NCBI GenBank assembly: GCA_002007465.1
Contig: LNAC01000019.1
Coordinates: forward strand, 579,446 to 643,445
Direction of reading: 5' to 3'
Length of the DNA stretch: 64,000 bases
DNA from: Ailurus styani
Lineage: Eukaryota > Chordata > Mammalia > Carnivora > Ailuridae
Below, in pieces: positions 45,986 to 56,528 of this stretch. The notes under the pieces are model-generated. The model did no database searches. It saw nothing but the letters and a program-made list of their open reading frames with translations, and was not told the origin of the DNA. The first letter of the stretch is position 1. Each line of letters starts with the position of its first letter. Made by a program: the position numbers and the translations under genes.

Positions 45986-47103
45986 TATTATTTAAAAATC
46001 TGAGTATAGTTGACGTACAATGTTACATTAGTTTCAGGTATACAAATAGTGATTCAACAAGCTTATACATTATGCTGTGCTCACCATAAGTGTAGATACC
46101 ATCTGTCACCATTATAATATTGCAATACCATTGACTGTATTTCCTATGCTGTACCTTTTATTCATGTAGCTTATTCATTCTGTAACTTGGAGCCTGAACT
46201 TCCCACTTGCCTTCACCCATTCTGTTCATCCCCCTACTCTTCTCCTCTCTGGTAACCATCAGTTCTCAGTATTTATAGGTTTGATTCTGCTTTTTGTTTA
46301 TTCACTTGTTTTTGTTTTTGTTTTAGATTCTACATGTAAATGAAGTCATTTGGTATTTATCTTTCCCTAACTTATTTCACTTAGCATAATACCCTCTAGG
46401 TCCACCTAGGCTGTCACAAATGGCAAGATCTCATCTTATTTTTTTTTAAGATTTTATTTATTTATTTGACAGAGGGAGAGAGATCACAAGTAGGCAGAGA
46501 GGCAGGCAGAGAGAGAGGAGGAGGAGGCAGGCTCCCTGCTGAGCAGAGAGCCTGATGCAGGGCTCCATCTCAGGACGCTGAGATCATGACCTGAGCCTAA
46601 GGCAGAGGCTTAACCCACTGAGCCACCCAGGCACCCCAGATCTCATCTTATTTTGTGGTCAAATGATATTCCATTATATAAACTGCATTTTCTTTATTCA
46701 TTCATCTATTGATGGTGACTTGAGCTCTTTCCATATCTCGGTTGTTATAAATAATGCTGCAGTAAACATAGGGGTGCATGTATCTTTTTGAATTAGTGTT
46801 TTCATTTTCTTTGGATAGATATCAAGTAGTGGATTTTTTGGATTCTGTAAGTATTTCTATCTTTAATTTTTTAAGGAAACTCCATACCCTTTTCCACTGT
46901 GTCTACACCAATTTACATTCCACCAACAGTGCATGAAGTTTCCTTTTTTCCCTACATCCTTGACAATACTTTTTATTTCTTGTCTTTTTTATTCTAGCTA
47001 TTCCAACAGGTATAAGGTGATAGAAATTGTGGTTTTGATTTCCATTTCCCTGATGATGAGTGATGTTAAGCATTTTTTTCATGTGTCTGGCCATCTGTAT
47101 GTC
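45986..47103 (-). mobile_element. L1 (L1MA-like) 3' part, antisense, 5' truncated
   Basis: Complement of an L1 3'UTR and ORF2 end: 'GTTACATTAGTTTCAGGTAT', 'CCCTACTCTTCTCCTCTCTG', 'TTATTTCACTTAGCATAATA', 'TTATAAATAATGCTGCAGTA', 'TTTCCCTGATGATGAGTGAT', stopping at 'CCATCTGTATGTC'. The repeat AAGAAATTTTATTT / AAGAACTTTTATTT at 45,972-45,985 and 47,104-47,117 (13 of 14) marks the target site. A SINE lies inside at 46,443. Confidence 0.92.
46443..46637 (-). mobile_element. CAN-SINE, young subfamily, inside L1
   Basis: 'AAGATTTTATTTATTTATTTG', 'GAGATCACAAGTAGGCAGAG', 'CTGAGATCATGACCTGAGCC', head complement 'TTAACCCACTGAGCCACCCA'. Exact 17-bp duplication AGATCTCATCTTATTTT at 46,426-46,442 and 46,638-46,654. 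Younger than the L1 it splits. Confidence 0.96.
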
Positions 47104-47117
47104 AAGAACTTTTATTT

Positions 47118-47587
47118 AAAGAATGCACATATAGTGAACTAACTTTAATTTGATACATAATTTTCCAAATTGTGTATTCACACCGTCTTCAGAGTTTCTA
47201 ACTTGTCACAAAATGGATTCTTTTGATTTTCTCCATCATCTACCTTCTGAGTCATCCATAAGTGACCTCAAAAGTAGCCAAAAGTCTGGAAGTCATGAAG
47301 AAAAGGATAAAGAGACCATGCTATTGAATAATCCCAGAGTAAGGTTAAGGATGCAATATGAATGGACGCCAGTTTAGGACAGGATTCACCTCCCCACAGC
47401 TGACCTACCGACTCCAGTGGAATAACAAGATCTCCGTGGCAGGGATGGGCAACACAGGACAAAACCAGCACAGTCTGCATTGTTTTGTGTGGAGGTAAGG
47501 AAATGGCATGAGATAAAGTGTGATCTTTGTTGATGAGATTTCAAAATAACAAGATAATTTGCATGTGAACCATGAGGGAGGGAGCCT
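47118..47587. other. Unassigned DNA with a weak exon-like segment
   Basis: Non-repeat sequence between an L1 and a MIR. Segment 47,193-47,338 has an acceptor-like pyrimidine stretch ending CCGTCTTCAG, an ATG in strong context (ACAAAATGG at 47,213) opening MDSFDFLHHLPSESS, and a donor-like AGA|GTAAGG at 47,339. Any one of these is common by chance; see the finding. Confidence 0.25.
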
Positions 47588-47764
47588 GGTGTGGTGGTCG
47601 AGTATGGATTATAGAGACAGGTTGATTAGTTTCCATACCAGCTTTACCACTTAACGGTGTGAGCTTTAGCCAGTTAACCTCTCTGACTCTCACTTTGCTT
47701 ATCTATGAAATTATGATAATAGTCCCTACTTCCTAGGGCTGTTTTGAATATTAATGAGTTAATA

Positions 47765-47906
47765 CAGTGTTTTTCAACATTGATGTTGTTGATATTTTTG
47801 GATAAATAATTCCCGGTTTGAGGAGAGGGGATATCCTCTGCATTATAGAATGTTAAGCATTATCTTTGACTTCTACCCACTAGATGGAGTATTAACTCCC
47901 ATCCCC

Positions 47907-47939
<33 letters not shown>

Positions 47940-47993
47940 AGATTGTGACAACCAAAATTATTTCCAAACATTGCTCCTGGTTGAGAACCATTG
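47765..47993 (-). mobile_element. MER5A (hAT-Charlie) inserted in a MIR
   Basis: Complement of MER5A: starts CAGTGTTTTTCAACATTGA, then 'TCTGCATTATAGAATGTTAA', 'TCTACCCACTAGATGGAGTA', 'TTGTGACAACCAAAATTATT', ending 'CTGGTTGAGAACCATTG'. Terminal inverted repeats CAGTG..TTGAGAACCATTG are visible. The 8 bp on either side are AGTTAATA (47,757-47,764) and AGTTACTA (47,994-48,001), an 8-bp target duplication as expected for hAT elements. No transposase. Confidence 0.92.
47909..47937. repeat. (CA)14 microsatellite inside MER5A
   Basis: Pure CA run in place of the C-rich stretch normally found in MER5A. Confidence 0.96.
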
Positions 47994-48076
47994 AGTTACT
48001 ATGGATAAAATCCTTAGAGTGGTCCTCAGTGTACAGTAAGTGCTATATAAATATTTTTCAATAAAACTAATAGCAA

Positions 48077-48292
48077 CGGGCGCCTGGGTGGCTCAGTGGG
48101 TTAAAGCCTCTGCCTTCAGCTCAGGTCATGATCTCAGGGTCCTGGGGTCAAGGCCTGCATCGGGCTCTCTGCTCAGTGGGGAGCCTGTTTCCTCCTCTCT
48201 CTCTGTCTGCTCTCAGCCTACTTGTGATCTCTCTACCTCTGTGAAATAAATAAATAAAATCTTTAAAAAAAAAAAGAAGCTTAAAAAAAAAA
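48077..48292 (+). mobile_element. CAN-SINE, young subfamily, long compound tail
   Basis: 'GGGCGCCTGGGTGGCTCAGT', 'GGTTAAAGCCTCTGCCTTCA', 'GCATCGGGCTCTCTGCTCAG', 'GCCTACTTGTGATCTCTCTA', 'AAATAAATAAATAAAATCTT', then a tail of two A runs separated by GAAGCTT. Exact duplication AAAACTAATAGCAA at 48,063-48,076 and 48,293-48,306. Confidence 0.97.
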
Positions 48293-48306
48293 AAAACTAA
48301 TAGCAA

Positions 48307-49186
48307 ATATTCCAAAAGCAAATGACAGAGATAAGGCTTAAAGATGGGCTAGATACAAGCAATAGGTAGAAGAAAATAAATGGCCTCCCTCAGTTTGTGA
48401 ATTTGATCCCTAACGAATCCTCTAGACATGACTTATTTAGAAACAATGTCCCAGGGATCAGTCTGAAACCCCTGACTGCTGCTAGCATTGAAACTTCTCT
48501 TACAGCTGTTCACAGCCTTTGACTCCTTCATACTCCAGCCTCTCTCCCACATATTTTTGCTCACCTACAGTATTCTCCCCCTCGTCTTGGTGAATGTCCT
48601 GTTTCTCCCACACATGTAGCTCCATAGAATCTCATTTTCTGAGTAAGTTGCCTATCTTTTATGTGTAGAGTCTCTTTGTTCCACTTTCTGAAAGTAAAGA
48701 TAAATCCCAAAATCTCATGCCTCAGGGGCACAGAACATAACTGAAATGGCAGAAGTGGGCTCAGGGAGGACCAAGGTGAAGGGAAAAGCAATGCCTGTCA
48801 GAAGGGAACTCTATGGAGCTCTAGCAGCTGAGTAGCATTGGAGATGTGGACCCAGTTTTGCCAAAGCCAAACATTCTCCCTAGAATGTAGTGAAACTGTA
48901 GGATACAACATGGTAATGCATCAAGTGAGGAGCTGAGATTTTCTAGCACTTTTTTGCTTTGAATTTTTGGAGGACTGTAGACTGGACGTTTTTGACACTT
49001 TGAAGTAGTTGTGTGGGGTGTTTCAGGTAAATATATGAAGGTAATTCTAGTATTGTTTTCCCTACACCCATGTAGTCTTGTATTCCTGAAAAAATAACTT
49101 AGGAAAAAGTGCCATTTGAAAAATGTTTGAAACTGAGAATTCAGTGAAACCAGGGTATTGAAATGCAAAAACATATTTCTCACTTT
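48307..49186. other. Unassigned non-coding DNA
   Basis: No repeat recognised. A 120-codon minus-strand frame (48,821-49,183) is the second-longest outside L1 but shows no domain, signal peptide or convincing composition and runs up to the edge of an L1 target site. Confidence 0.45.
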
Positions 49187-49205
49187 GATATAACCAATTT
49201 TTTTT

Positions 49206-49483
49206 CATAACTTGGAAGATTTTTATTTATTCATTTTTTATCATTATTTGCCCCAGGGGTACAGGTCTGTGAATCATCAGGCTTACACCTTTCACAGCAC
49301 TCACCATAGCACAAACCCTCCCCAATGTCCATCACCCAGCCACCCTATCCACACCCTTCCACCCCCCAGTAACCCTCAGTTTGTTTTGTGAGATTAAGAG
49401 TCTCTTATGGTTTGTCTTCTTCCCGAGCCCATCTTGTTTCATTTATTCCCTTCCTACCCCCCATGGCCCCCTGCCCAGTCCCT
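49206..49483 (-). mobile_element. Young L1 3' end, antisense, 5' truncated
   Basis: 'TTATTTGCCCCAGGGGTACA', 'GGTCTGTGAATCATCAGGCT', 'AGCACTCACCATAGCACAAA', 'CCCTCCCCAATGTCCATCAC', 'CCAGTAACCCTCAGTTTGTT', 'GCCCCCTGCCCAGTCCCT'. The target repeat GATATAACCAATTTTTTT / GATACAACCAATTTTTT lies at 49,187 and 49,484. About 280 bp of 3'UTR only. Shares 65 identical bases with 10,606-10,670. Confidence 0.93.
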
Positions 49484-49500
49484 GATACAACCAATTTTTT

Positions 49501-49815
49501 AAACCAATATTTTAACTTGGGGTATTAGGGAAGGAATCTTGATTTAGAACTCATATTAAATTATGCTATAACATTTTAAATAATAATGGTATAACTTGCA
49601 TAATACTCTTTCACTAGAAGGAACTTCATTAATTTTGAATAGTTTGATAGCAACTAATTGCGCAGAACTGATTGTTAAATAAAGCCAAAATAAGCAATTT
49701 AATTATGCTATGGCTGATTAGGCTTTGTCATCCATGCAGGATCTCATAGTCAGGAACTCTGGCCAGCAATTCTGTTTGCCATAAAGCAATTCCATAACCT
49801 TGTAATTATCGTGTC
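49501..49815. other. Unassigned A+T-rich DNA
   Basis: No gene or repeat recognised between the young L1 tail and the SINE at 49,817. Confidence 0.5.
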
Positions 49816-49816
49816 N
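49816..49816. other. Single ambiguous base (N)
   Basis: The only N I noticed in the window, immediately before the T run of a SINE. Probably an unresolved homopolymer length or a consensus conflict. Confidence 0.95.
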
Positions 49817-50021
49817 TTTTTTTTTTTAAAGATTTTATTTATTTATTTGACACACAGAGAGAAATTACAAGCAGGCAGAGAGGCAGGCAGAGAGACAGGG
49901 AGAGGAGGAAGCAGGCTCCCTGCTGAGCAGAGAGCCCGATGCGGGCCTCGATCCCAGGACGCTGAGATCATGACCTGAGCCGAAAGCAGAGGCTTTAACC
50001 CACAGAGCCACCCAGGCGCCC
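49817..50021 (-). mobile_element. CAN-SINE, young subfamily, no clear TSD
   Basis: Full reverse-oriented SINE: T run, 'AAAGATTTTATTTATTTATT', 'CAGAGAGCCCGATGCGGGCC', 'GCTGAGATCATGACCTGAGC', head complement 'GAGCCACCCAGGCGCCCA'. Unlike the other young copies, its flanks (TAATTATCGTGTC and CCTTCATCTCAGTC) do not form a recognisable duplication; only ACCTT is shared. Confidence 0.94.
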
Positions 50022-50069
50022 ACCTTCATCTCAGTCTTAAAGAGAGTATATGACCACCTTTAACATTAT

Positions 50070-50275
50070 GGTAGAAATTATTGAGTATATACTAGGTGCA
50101 AACATTGTCCTAAATACTTCATGTATATTATTATATTTAAATCTCAAAACAACTTGTGAGATGGGCATTATAACTTTACATGAGAAAACTTAAGCTCAAA
50201 GAGGTTCATTATCTTGCCTTATACCACCAACTGCTAAGTTATGGAAATTATTTTTAGAACAAAAATTCCTGACTA
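50070..50275 (-). repeat. MIR SINE remnant
   Basis: 'TATACTAGGTGCAAACATTG', 'TCCTAAATACTTCATGTATA', 'AAATCTCAAAACAACTTGTG', 'ACATGAGAAAACTTAAGCTC', 'AAAGAGGTTCATTATCTTGC' give a long antisense MIR match. Confidence 0.82.
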
Positions 50276-50339
50276 TGCTGAAAGAAATTCCTTCTTAAAA
50301 CTAGAATAAGGCACAGTGGTGATATATTAATAAAAAAAG

Positions 50340-50430
50340 AAAAGCTGATATGCCTAGTATATGTATGCATGTGTATGTATTTATGTATTTGTGTGTATAA
50401 ATATTAATCTAAATAAATATATGTATATTT
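50340..50430. repeat. Degenerate (TATG)n / (TAAA)n tract
   Basis: Imperfect TATGTATG, TGTATTTA and AAATAAATAT units; a decayed microsatellite. Confidence 0.7.
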
Positions 50431-52144
50431 ATTTTTTGTAGGCTACATAAAAACAAATGTGTGACAATTACACAGAAAAGCTTGAGTTAACTACCATCGT
50501 TGGGGGCGGGGGGAGTTTACATAGTACATAGTAATAAGTCTTAACACCATCCAGGAATAAGAAATTCAGAAATAAACAAAATAGACAGAAGTTCTATCTT
50601 ATAAGCTTATCTTTCAGTAGGGAAGCAAAACAGTACCAGAAAAATTAAAGAAGAGATGCAAACTTAAAGTCAGCAAAGTCTACCTCTTTGGCCAAGTTTA
50701 CCTAAGATTGTCATGAATTTAAGGAAGGGTTGCACTGTATATTGAAACCAGAACCAGGCTTCATTTATAATTAAGCCTAAGTAATGTGTTTGAAGTTCTC
50801 ATTCCACAGATATCTCTGTGACTTAAGATTATTAAAGATTCATTCTATTATTTTTATAGATAGGTGCTTAAACCAGAGATACAACTGAAAATTACTCTTA
50901 GGATTCTGGTACACAGGATGAACACACTAGATTAGAAATTCTTCTTACACAATAGCACCTTAGCAAGAGTCAATTTCTTTCAGAGGCTAAAGGAAACATT
51001 AAAAAAGTATGCGAATATATAGATATATAGATGTAACAAACAGGAATAAAGGGAAAGATAGACACAGACATATTCAGTTAGTTTATGGACAAAGAATACA
51101 TTTCAACTTATACAGAGACACCACAAATTAGAGTGCTCAAAGTCTATGATTTTGAAAATTGATGGCCCTCTTTGAGACTTCTGCTGGACCCTATTTTAAA
51201 CTTTATAGACTTCTTAACCTCCCTCTGGTGATGAACTCTTGCCCATGGCCCTGAGCTCACTGGCACAAGAGAAAATGACACAGTCACTTCTCCTACCCAT
51301 CTCAATAATGTGGTAACTTTCAAACCCAATTATGAGCACCTAAATGTCAGCTCTGTTAAACATTTCACTTCTGATCATTGTGATCACTGTTAATAAGTTC
51401 ATTTGGTATAAAGAAAGGGAAGAGAGAATGACTTGTCAGGTCCTGATATTCTATGGAGAAAAGACATGTACAACTTTATAAATATTCATGAGTTTAGTTT
51501 GACTACTGTGGTATCCTTTACATTTTGTCATAGGGTTAAAATATACTCTTTTAAGGAATAGGTTTGGGATTCTGGGTCCTATGAGTTGTTTTTTTTTTTT
51601 TTAATTGTGAAAGCAGTTTGAATTAATGAATAAATACATTATAAATGATTCTACTTGTAAGTGTATTTGGTTTTAAAATGTGAGTCCTTGACTCAAGGGA
51701 GTGTATCGATAAAAAAATATTCCATGTTTGCCTTTGATTCAAGTATATCCCAGTGCATAATTTTATTGAAAATTCAACCAACAGCATTGCAAAATGCTTT
51801 TAGGTCTTAATACATTTAGTCAGTGATCTGGGGGCTAGAAGATAAACTGAAGCTTATAACACTGCCCCAGCAGCTTATCAAGGGGACACTAGATGAAACT
51901 GATTGATAGAGGGCCTGGGACCTGGGGGAAGGACAGGAAATTAAAACCAGAATGGGTGTAGAGGAAACTAATATGGACAGAGAATATGATGAGACTATAG
52001 AAGACGTATGATGTTAATTCTACACCAAAAGTGCTATTTCAACAGTGGTGAAAAGCACATGTATTGGCAATAAGGAACTGAAGTTTTAAAAATACATCAG
52101 TCATCCATAAATGAACTCATTTATATTATGATTTGTTATGTATC
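50431..52144. other. Unassigned A+T-rich DNA
   Basis: No gene or repeat recognised. An isolated 16-base T run near 51,587-51,602 has no SINE or L1 sequence beside it. Confidence 0.5.
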
Positions 52145-52262
52145 CCTCTTTCCCTATTAGATGGTGGGCAGGGACTAATGTCATCTTCATTTTTTGAGTG
52201 TTCCGTCATCTATGAGTACTCAATATGCATTAGGCTAATGAGTACATAAACTTGACCATATG
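52145..52262 (+). repeat. L2-like 3' end remnant
   Basis: 'AGATGGTGGGCAGGGACTAA', 'TGTCATCTTCATTTTTTGAG', 'GAGTACTCAATATGCATTAG' loosely follow the L2 3' end ('ttgagggcagggactgtgtc.. gtgctcaataaatattt'). Confidence 0.42.
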
Positions 52263-53854
52263 TCTTTCACCCTTCTAATTGAGTGATGAGAAAATCGTGG
52301 ACCATGCCCTCCTAAGATGTAGACCAAACATCAGCCTCACAGCCCACACTAAAGACAGCCTCCTTCCAATGTTCCAACCCTCAGTTTTCAGAATTCTTTG
52401 GAAGATATCTGAGAAAAAAACTCTTGGGAGTTATGCTTTACTTGGAGGACATTACAAAGGAATAGGTAAGGAATAAGGTGTTTTAGACCAGTTGGGGTAA
52501 TATATCCAAGAGTGGAGTCAGAGAAATATGTAAGTTTTCAAAATTTAGAAGAATACAACTTTTTAAAATCTGTGTTCCTTTGAATGGGCCTTCAGTACAG
52601 AGATCCTTGTATCTAACATCTTGTCTCTTTGTGACTCCTACCAACAGTTTTCAAAACTAACAAAAATATAAATGTAGGTCAGATATGTCTACAAGGGCAT
52701 GAATGGGTCATCAAAATCCAGAATATGTAGAAAAACCACAGTCAGGGACAAACTGAGATCAATAATTGGATTACTAGTAAAAGAGATAAAATTTGATTAT
52801 GGCCCATCATGTAAAAAAGAAAAAAAGAAAAAGAAAAAGAAAAAAAAAAAGAAAGAGGGAGGATTGCTTTGGTCTCATAGCTGGTTGGGAGTGAACAAAG
52901 AGAAAACAGGAAAAGTTTTCTTGAATCATGGGCTGCTCTGGTGGGATTTCTTTTGAAGGTCTTTGTACACACAGATGTGCTTTCTTCAATATTAAAAAGG
53001 AATCTGTTTCCCATGGCAGAGTTGAAATGATCTCTGGCACTCTCTATTTCACAGTATCAAAGGAAGGCAAATGAGTTTTTTTTTTTTCTTCCTTTATATC
53101 TTGGAAGGTGAGCTAAGACACTGCCCCAGACACACATGGAAAAATCAAGTCTGGCTATTTCTACCACTTACATCACTGAACTATGGAAACAGCATCAAAG
53201 TCCCTGCACATATAGTAAACTTTGAGAAACACAACATGTGAGCCTAGAGTTAAGTTCACTATGAATTTCTCCCATGTCCACCAGTTTATTTTCATTAAAC
53301 TTATTCTCAATTTCATTTAGAGGAGGAAAAAAGAAAGAAAAATTAAGTAGGTTGAATCTAGTTCTTGGACAAATAAAAATCTATGGAAAGGCAGATTTTT
53401 AACCTGGAAATGACTTGGCCTATATTTTCCAAATATATACCTCATATCTGGTTTGCTGAACAACACTACTAATACACATTTTTTTAAATGGGTAAATAAA
53501 TCTCCCAATGAGTGAATCCTAGAGAAGGTTAAATATCAAGATTTACCAAGGCTGCTCTGAGAAAAGGACCTTGAGACACAGTCACTGCAGGAATGCAGCA
53601 GTAAAAAAGGCTAGAGACACCAGGATTCCTAAGCAGCTATTCTGTGAAACCATAGAGTAGGAAGGCTCTGGACAGGGAGAGAGAGTGACCTGCAAGATAA
53701 AGGAAAAGAAGAAAGAGAGATACCTATAGAAAACCCAGAGGAACTGTCAGATGAGGGAAGAAAGATGTGAACTAATCTTTACTGATGTTCATGTTATAAA
53801 CCTGACAGTCCACCAGCCATTTTTCATATGCTATCTCACACTGTAATAATAACA
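52263..53854. other. Unassigned DNA
   Basis: A 65-codon frame at 52,279-52,476 followed by AG|GTAAGG could mimic an exon, but it starts at TTG and matches nothing known to me. No gene is supported. Confidence 0.45.
52812..52858. repeat. (AAAAAG)n purine tract
   Basis: Imperfect AAAAAG units leading into GAAAGAGGGAGG; responsible for a polylysine stretch in one frame and phenylalanine/serine runs on the other strand. Confidence 0.93.
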
Positions 53855-54040
53855 TGAGTTAGTGGAGAGTGTACTATGTCTCAGGCACTAAGTTAATAGC
53901 TCTACATATCTCATTTCACTGAATCCTCCCAGCAGCCCTCTTGACTATGAGGAAACAATTTAGAGTGTAATTCATCCAAGGTCATGCAAGAATTAAATGG
54001 TGCAGGCAGGATTTGATCTCCATTCTCGACTTCAAAGTAG
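53855..54040 (-). repeat. MIR SINE remnant
   Basis: 'GTACTATGTCTCAGGCACTA', 'CATATCTCATTTCACTGAAT', 'CCTCCCAGCAGCCCTCTTGA', 'GTAATTCATCCAAGGTCATG', 'GATTTGATCTCCATTCTC' follow the antisense MIR order. Confidence 0.78.
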
Positions 54041-56449
54041 ATATTTACACATAGTGTCTTCCTTTGGGGCCAAGAGGCAGGATCACATGTAAGAGGTGAG
54101 CCCTGAAAATAGTGGAAATCATCAAACACTCACTAAATTCTTTAAAAACAATGCATACATCAGCGTGGATAACATTATCTTAAAATTTGTGTGGGTTTTT
54201 TTGGGGGGGGCAAGTGGCAGTGACATTGCACCTATATGCCTATTTTATCTAACATGTGAATTCCAACCCACCTAATCAATTACAACCCTAATTTACTTCC
54301 TGAAGGACCTCAGCTTTGAGTCAACTCTAGAACACTTTCATTGGACTTATTCTGAGTCAGCACATTCTCTCTCAACCTCCCCACTTGTTACCCACAGCAT
54401 GCATTTGTGAGATGTCTGGCCAGGTTCAGGGGTACAACTTGTGAATGTAGAATAAGTTTGTTTTTCTCTCTGAGTCAATTTTCCTGGTTTCTATGGGGAA
54501 AGAACCCATGCTTTTGGCCTTATTAGCTCCACACCAACTGAGCTCACTGACCCAGATAAATATTGTCTGTCTGACATGTGCTTTAGAATAATAAATATGC
54601 AAAGCTATACACTCTGCTCTCAATTATTGGTACTCATTGAGAAAATCAGAGATTAGGATAACCCCCATCATCAGATAGCCCCATACTTCTCCATCATTCC
54701 TAATTGCCTTTTAGCTATCCAGTATGATTTTTTTTCTGTGGTTTTAAGATTCTAATAATGCTTTGGTTAAGCTAAGGTTAAAATTAGTTTGCATTTCCTG
54801 CCCACACAGCAACTGATGGCAGGGGATTTATCCTGGGAGCATGCTGCACAGTGGGAGAAGCTGGCTCAGAAACTGCCAGAGGTAATCTGCGAAGAGGAAA
54901 ATGCCGATGATGATAATTGAAAGACAGCTACAGATCACTGCGATCACAAAATCACCTTCTTTCTGTCCATACACAAGGGAAGAAGGACTAGAAGACAGAA
55001 GTTCACAACTATAGGGGAACATAGGGGAGAAAAGAATGTTACATAAAAACGTTGATGCTATGGTAGCCATAGGGAGTAGACTGTCAGTGAGAAAGATGGC
55101 ATGAAGCCAATCTTAAAAAAAATCCCTACTATTGTTAGAGACTTTCCATAAATGATATTTTTTTCTTAGTGTAGTTTATTAATCTGGGAGTATAAAAATA
55201 ATACCATTTTTCTTCTTGCATTATGAGACTTATATCCCATTTCTGTTACTGACGATAATTTATAACTTAAGAAAAGTTAGAATGCTTCTAATTAACCTAC
55301 TTTGTTCATCATTTAAAGGCTTCGCTGCCAAGGCCTTTGTTTTGACTCATTAATGAAATCATTGATGTTATAGGAATAACGCAAGAAATTAAAAATATGA
55401 AGACTGCTACTAAAGTGGTTTGCTTTCATTGGACTGCTGTTTTGTATATGGCCTGGATAACCATTAGAAATACATCTGTGTCCAGGTAATTTGGTAATGT
55501 TTTTTCTTTTTAGAAAAAATGTGGCTTTTTTTTCAAGAAATGGGTGATATGAAAGCTAAAAGTAATTTGTGTTTTTTAAGCTCAGAATGCTAAAATGCAG
55601 TTACAAAATTATGAAGAGTAAGTCATCAGATATTTTAGAATTGCTCAGTGTGTGAGGCTTTAAGAGGCCCAATCATCATAAACTAAAATGCATTTTCAGA
55701 GTTACTTTTCATTTAATGTAAAATTCTGGCATATCGAAACTGTTCAGCAGGACGGAGACCACAAGATGTGGCCCTATGACTCTCGTATTGCTAATCATAA
55801 AGCAGCTAGAAAACAGGCATTCCACAAAGGTTCTTTATCTTGGCAAATTTATATGAAACTAATCTCAGGGTAAAGTACTATAGCCCACTACTACAGGGAC
55901 AAAAAAATGTTTTAAAATGTTGAACACAACACTTTTCCCCCTTAGAACACTAAGCCCTAAGTCATCATTAATAAGCTATTGTTTAAACAATTAGTAGTTT
56001 AATAGTTTAAAGGGTAACTCTTAAATTATATATGTATCAAGTAGGATTGCATTTGTTCTGACAAAAAACTTGATGAAAAATGGGATGAATAAAATTGGAG
56101 ATTATCACTCTCATGTAACAAAAAGTTCAATTGTAGGACTGGTTTGATTGTTCAAATATCTTAGCAAAGACCTGGGGTTCTTATAACTTCCTGTTATCTT
56201 TTTGGTTGCAAGATGGCTATTGAATTTGTGAGACATATTTATGTCCCAATAGAGAGAAGGAGGATGGGCAAAAGGCAAAATATAAAGATAGAAGTCTTCT
56301 TGTGAAGTTTGCCTTTTTATTGGAGGAGGAAACCCTCCTTAGGGACTTGTGCTTATATCAGCCTAATCAGGATTATGTCACAGAATTAGGTCACTTTTTG
56401 TGGGAAGAGAAACTGAGAACTCAAGTATTTAGCTAACATCTATCATATA
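54041..56449. other. Unassigned DNA
   Basis: No repeat recognised over 2.4 kb apart from a T7G8 run at 54,196-54,210. It contains the weak small-ORF candidate at 54,828-55,070 (minus). Segment 55,310-55,500 is unique-looking with TTAATGAAATCATTGATG. No exon is supported. Confidence 0.45.
54828..55070 (-). other. Weak candidate: 80-codon membrane-type reading frame
   Basis: Minus-strand ATG-to-stop frame of 80 codons in non-repeat DNA. Residues about 40-60 form one hydrophobic segment (FVIAVICSCLSIIIIGIFLF) followed by ADYLWQF. A pyrimidine-rich tract ending CCCCTATAG (complement of 55,009-55,032) could serve as a splice acceptor, which would make the last 60 or so codons a terminal exon. Codons in the hydrophobic part often end in C. 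I do not recognise the protein. Frames of this length occur by chance, so a real gene is unproven. Confidence 0.18.
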
Positions 56450-56487
56450 AAATCATATATATATGTATGAATGTTTATGTATGTATG

Positions 56488-56522
<35 letters not shown>

Positions 56523-56528
56523 GTACGC
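56450..56528. repeat. (TA)n / (TATG)n microsatellite
   Basis: Mixed ATAT, TATG and TGTG units with a pure TA core around 56,493-56,511. It creates a tyrosine/isoleucine-repeat N-terminus in a minus-strand frame that is not real. Confidence 0.95.

Larger units (their letters stand above)
47588..48050 (+). repeat. MIR SINE, split by a MER5A
   Basis: Left part: 'TTTACCACTTAACGGTGTGA', 'GCTTTAGCCAGTTAACCTCT', 'CTCACTTTGCTTATCTATGA', 'TAGTCCCTACTTCCTAGGGC', 'TTAATGAGTTAATA'. Right part after the insertion: 'AAAATCCTTAGAGTGGTCCT', 'GTACAGTAAGTGCTATATAA'. Together they give a nearly complete MIR in sense orientation. Confidence 0.88.

Noticed and set aside
47876..47895. CCACTAGATGGAG resembling a CTCF motif
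   Set aside because: Lacks the GCGC/GCAG part of the core and is a standard piece of MER5A.
48821..49183. 120-codon minus-strand open frame
   Set aside because: No recognisable features; composition looks like translated non-coding DNA; ends at the edge of an L1 insertion site.
52279..52476. 65-codon frame followed by AG|GTAAGG, resembling an exon with donor
   Set aside because: Opens at TTG, no homologue known to me, weak acceptor; a single good donor is common by chance.
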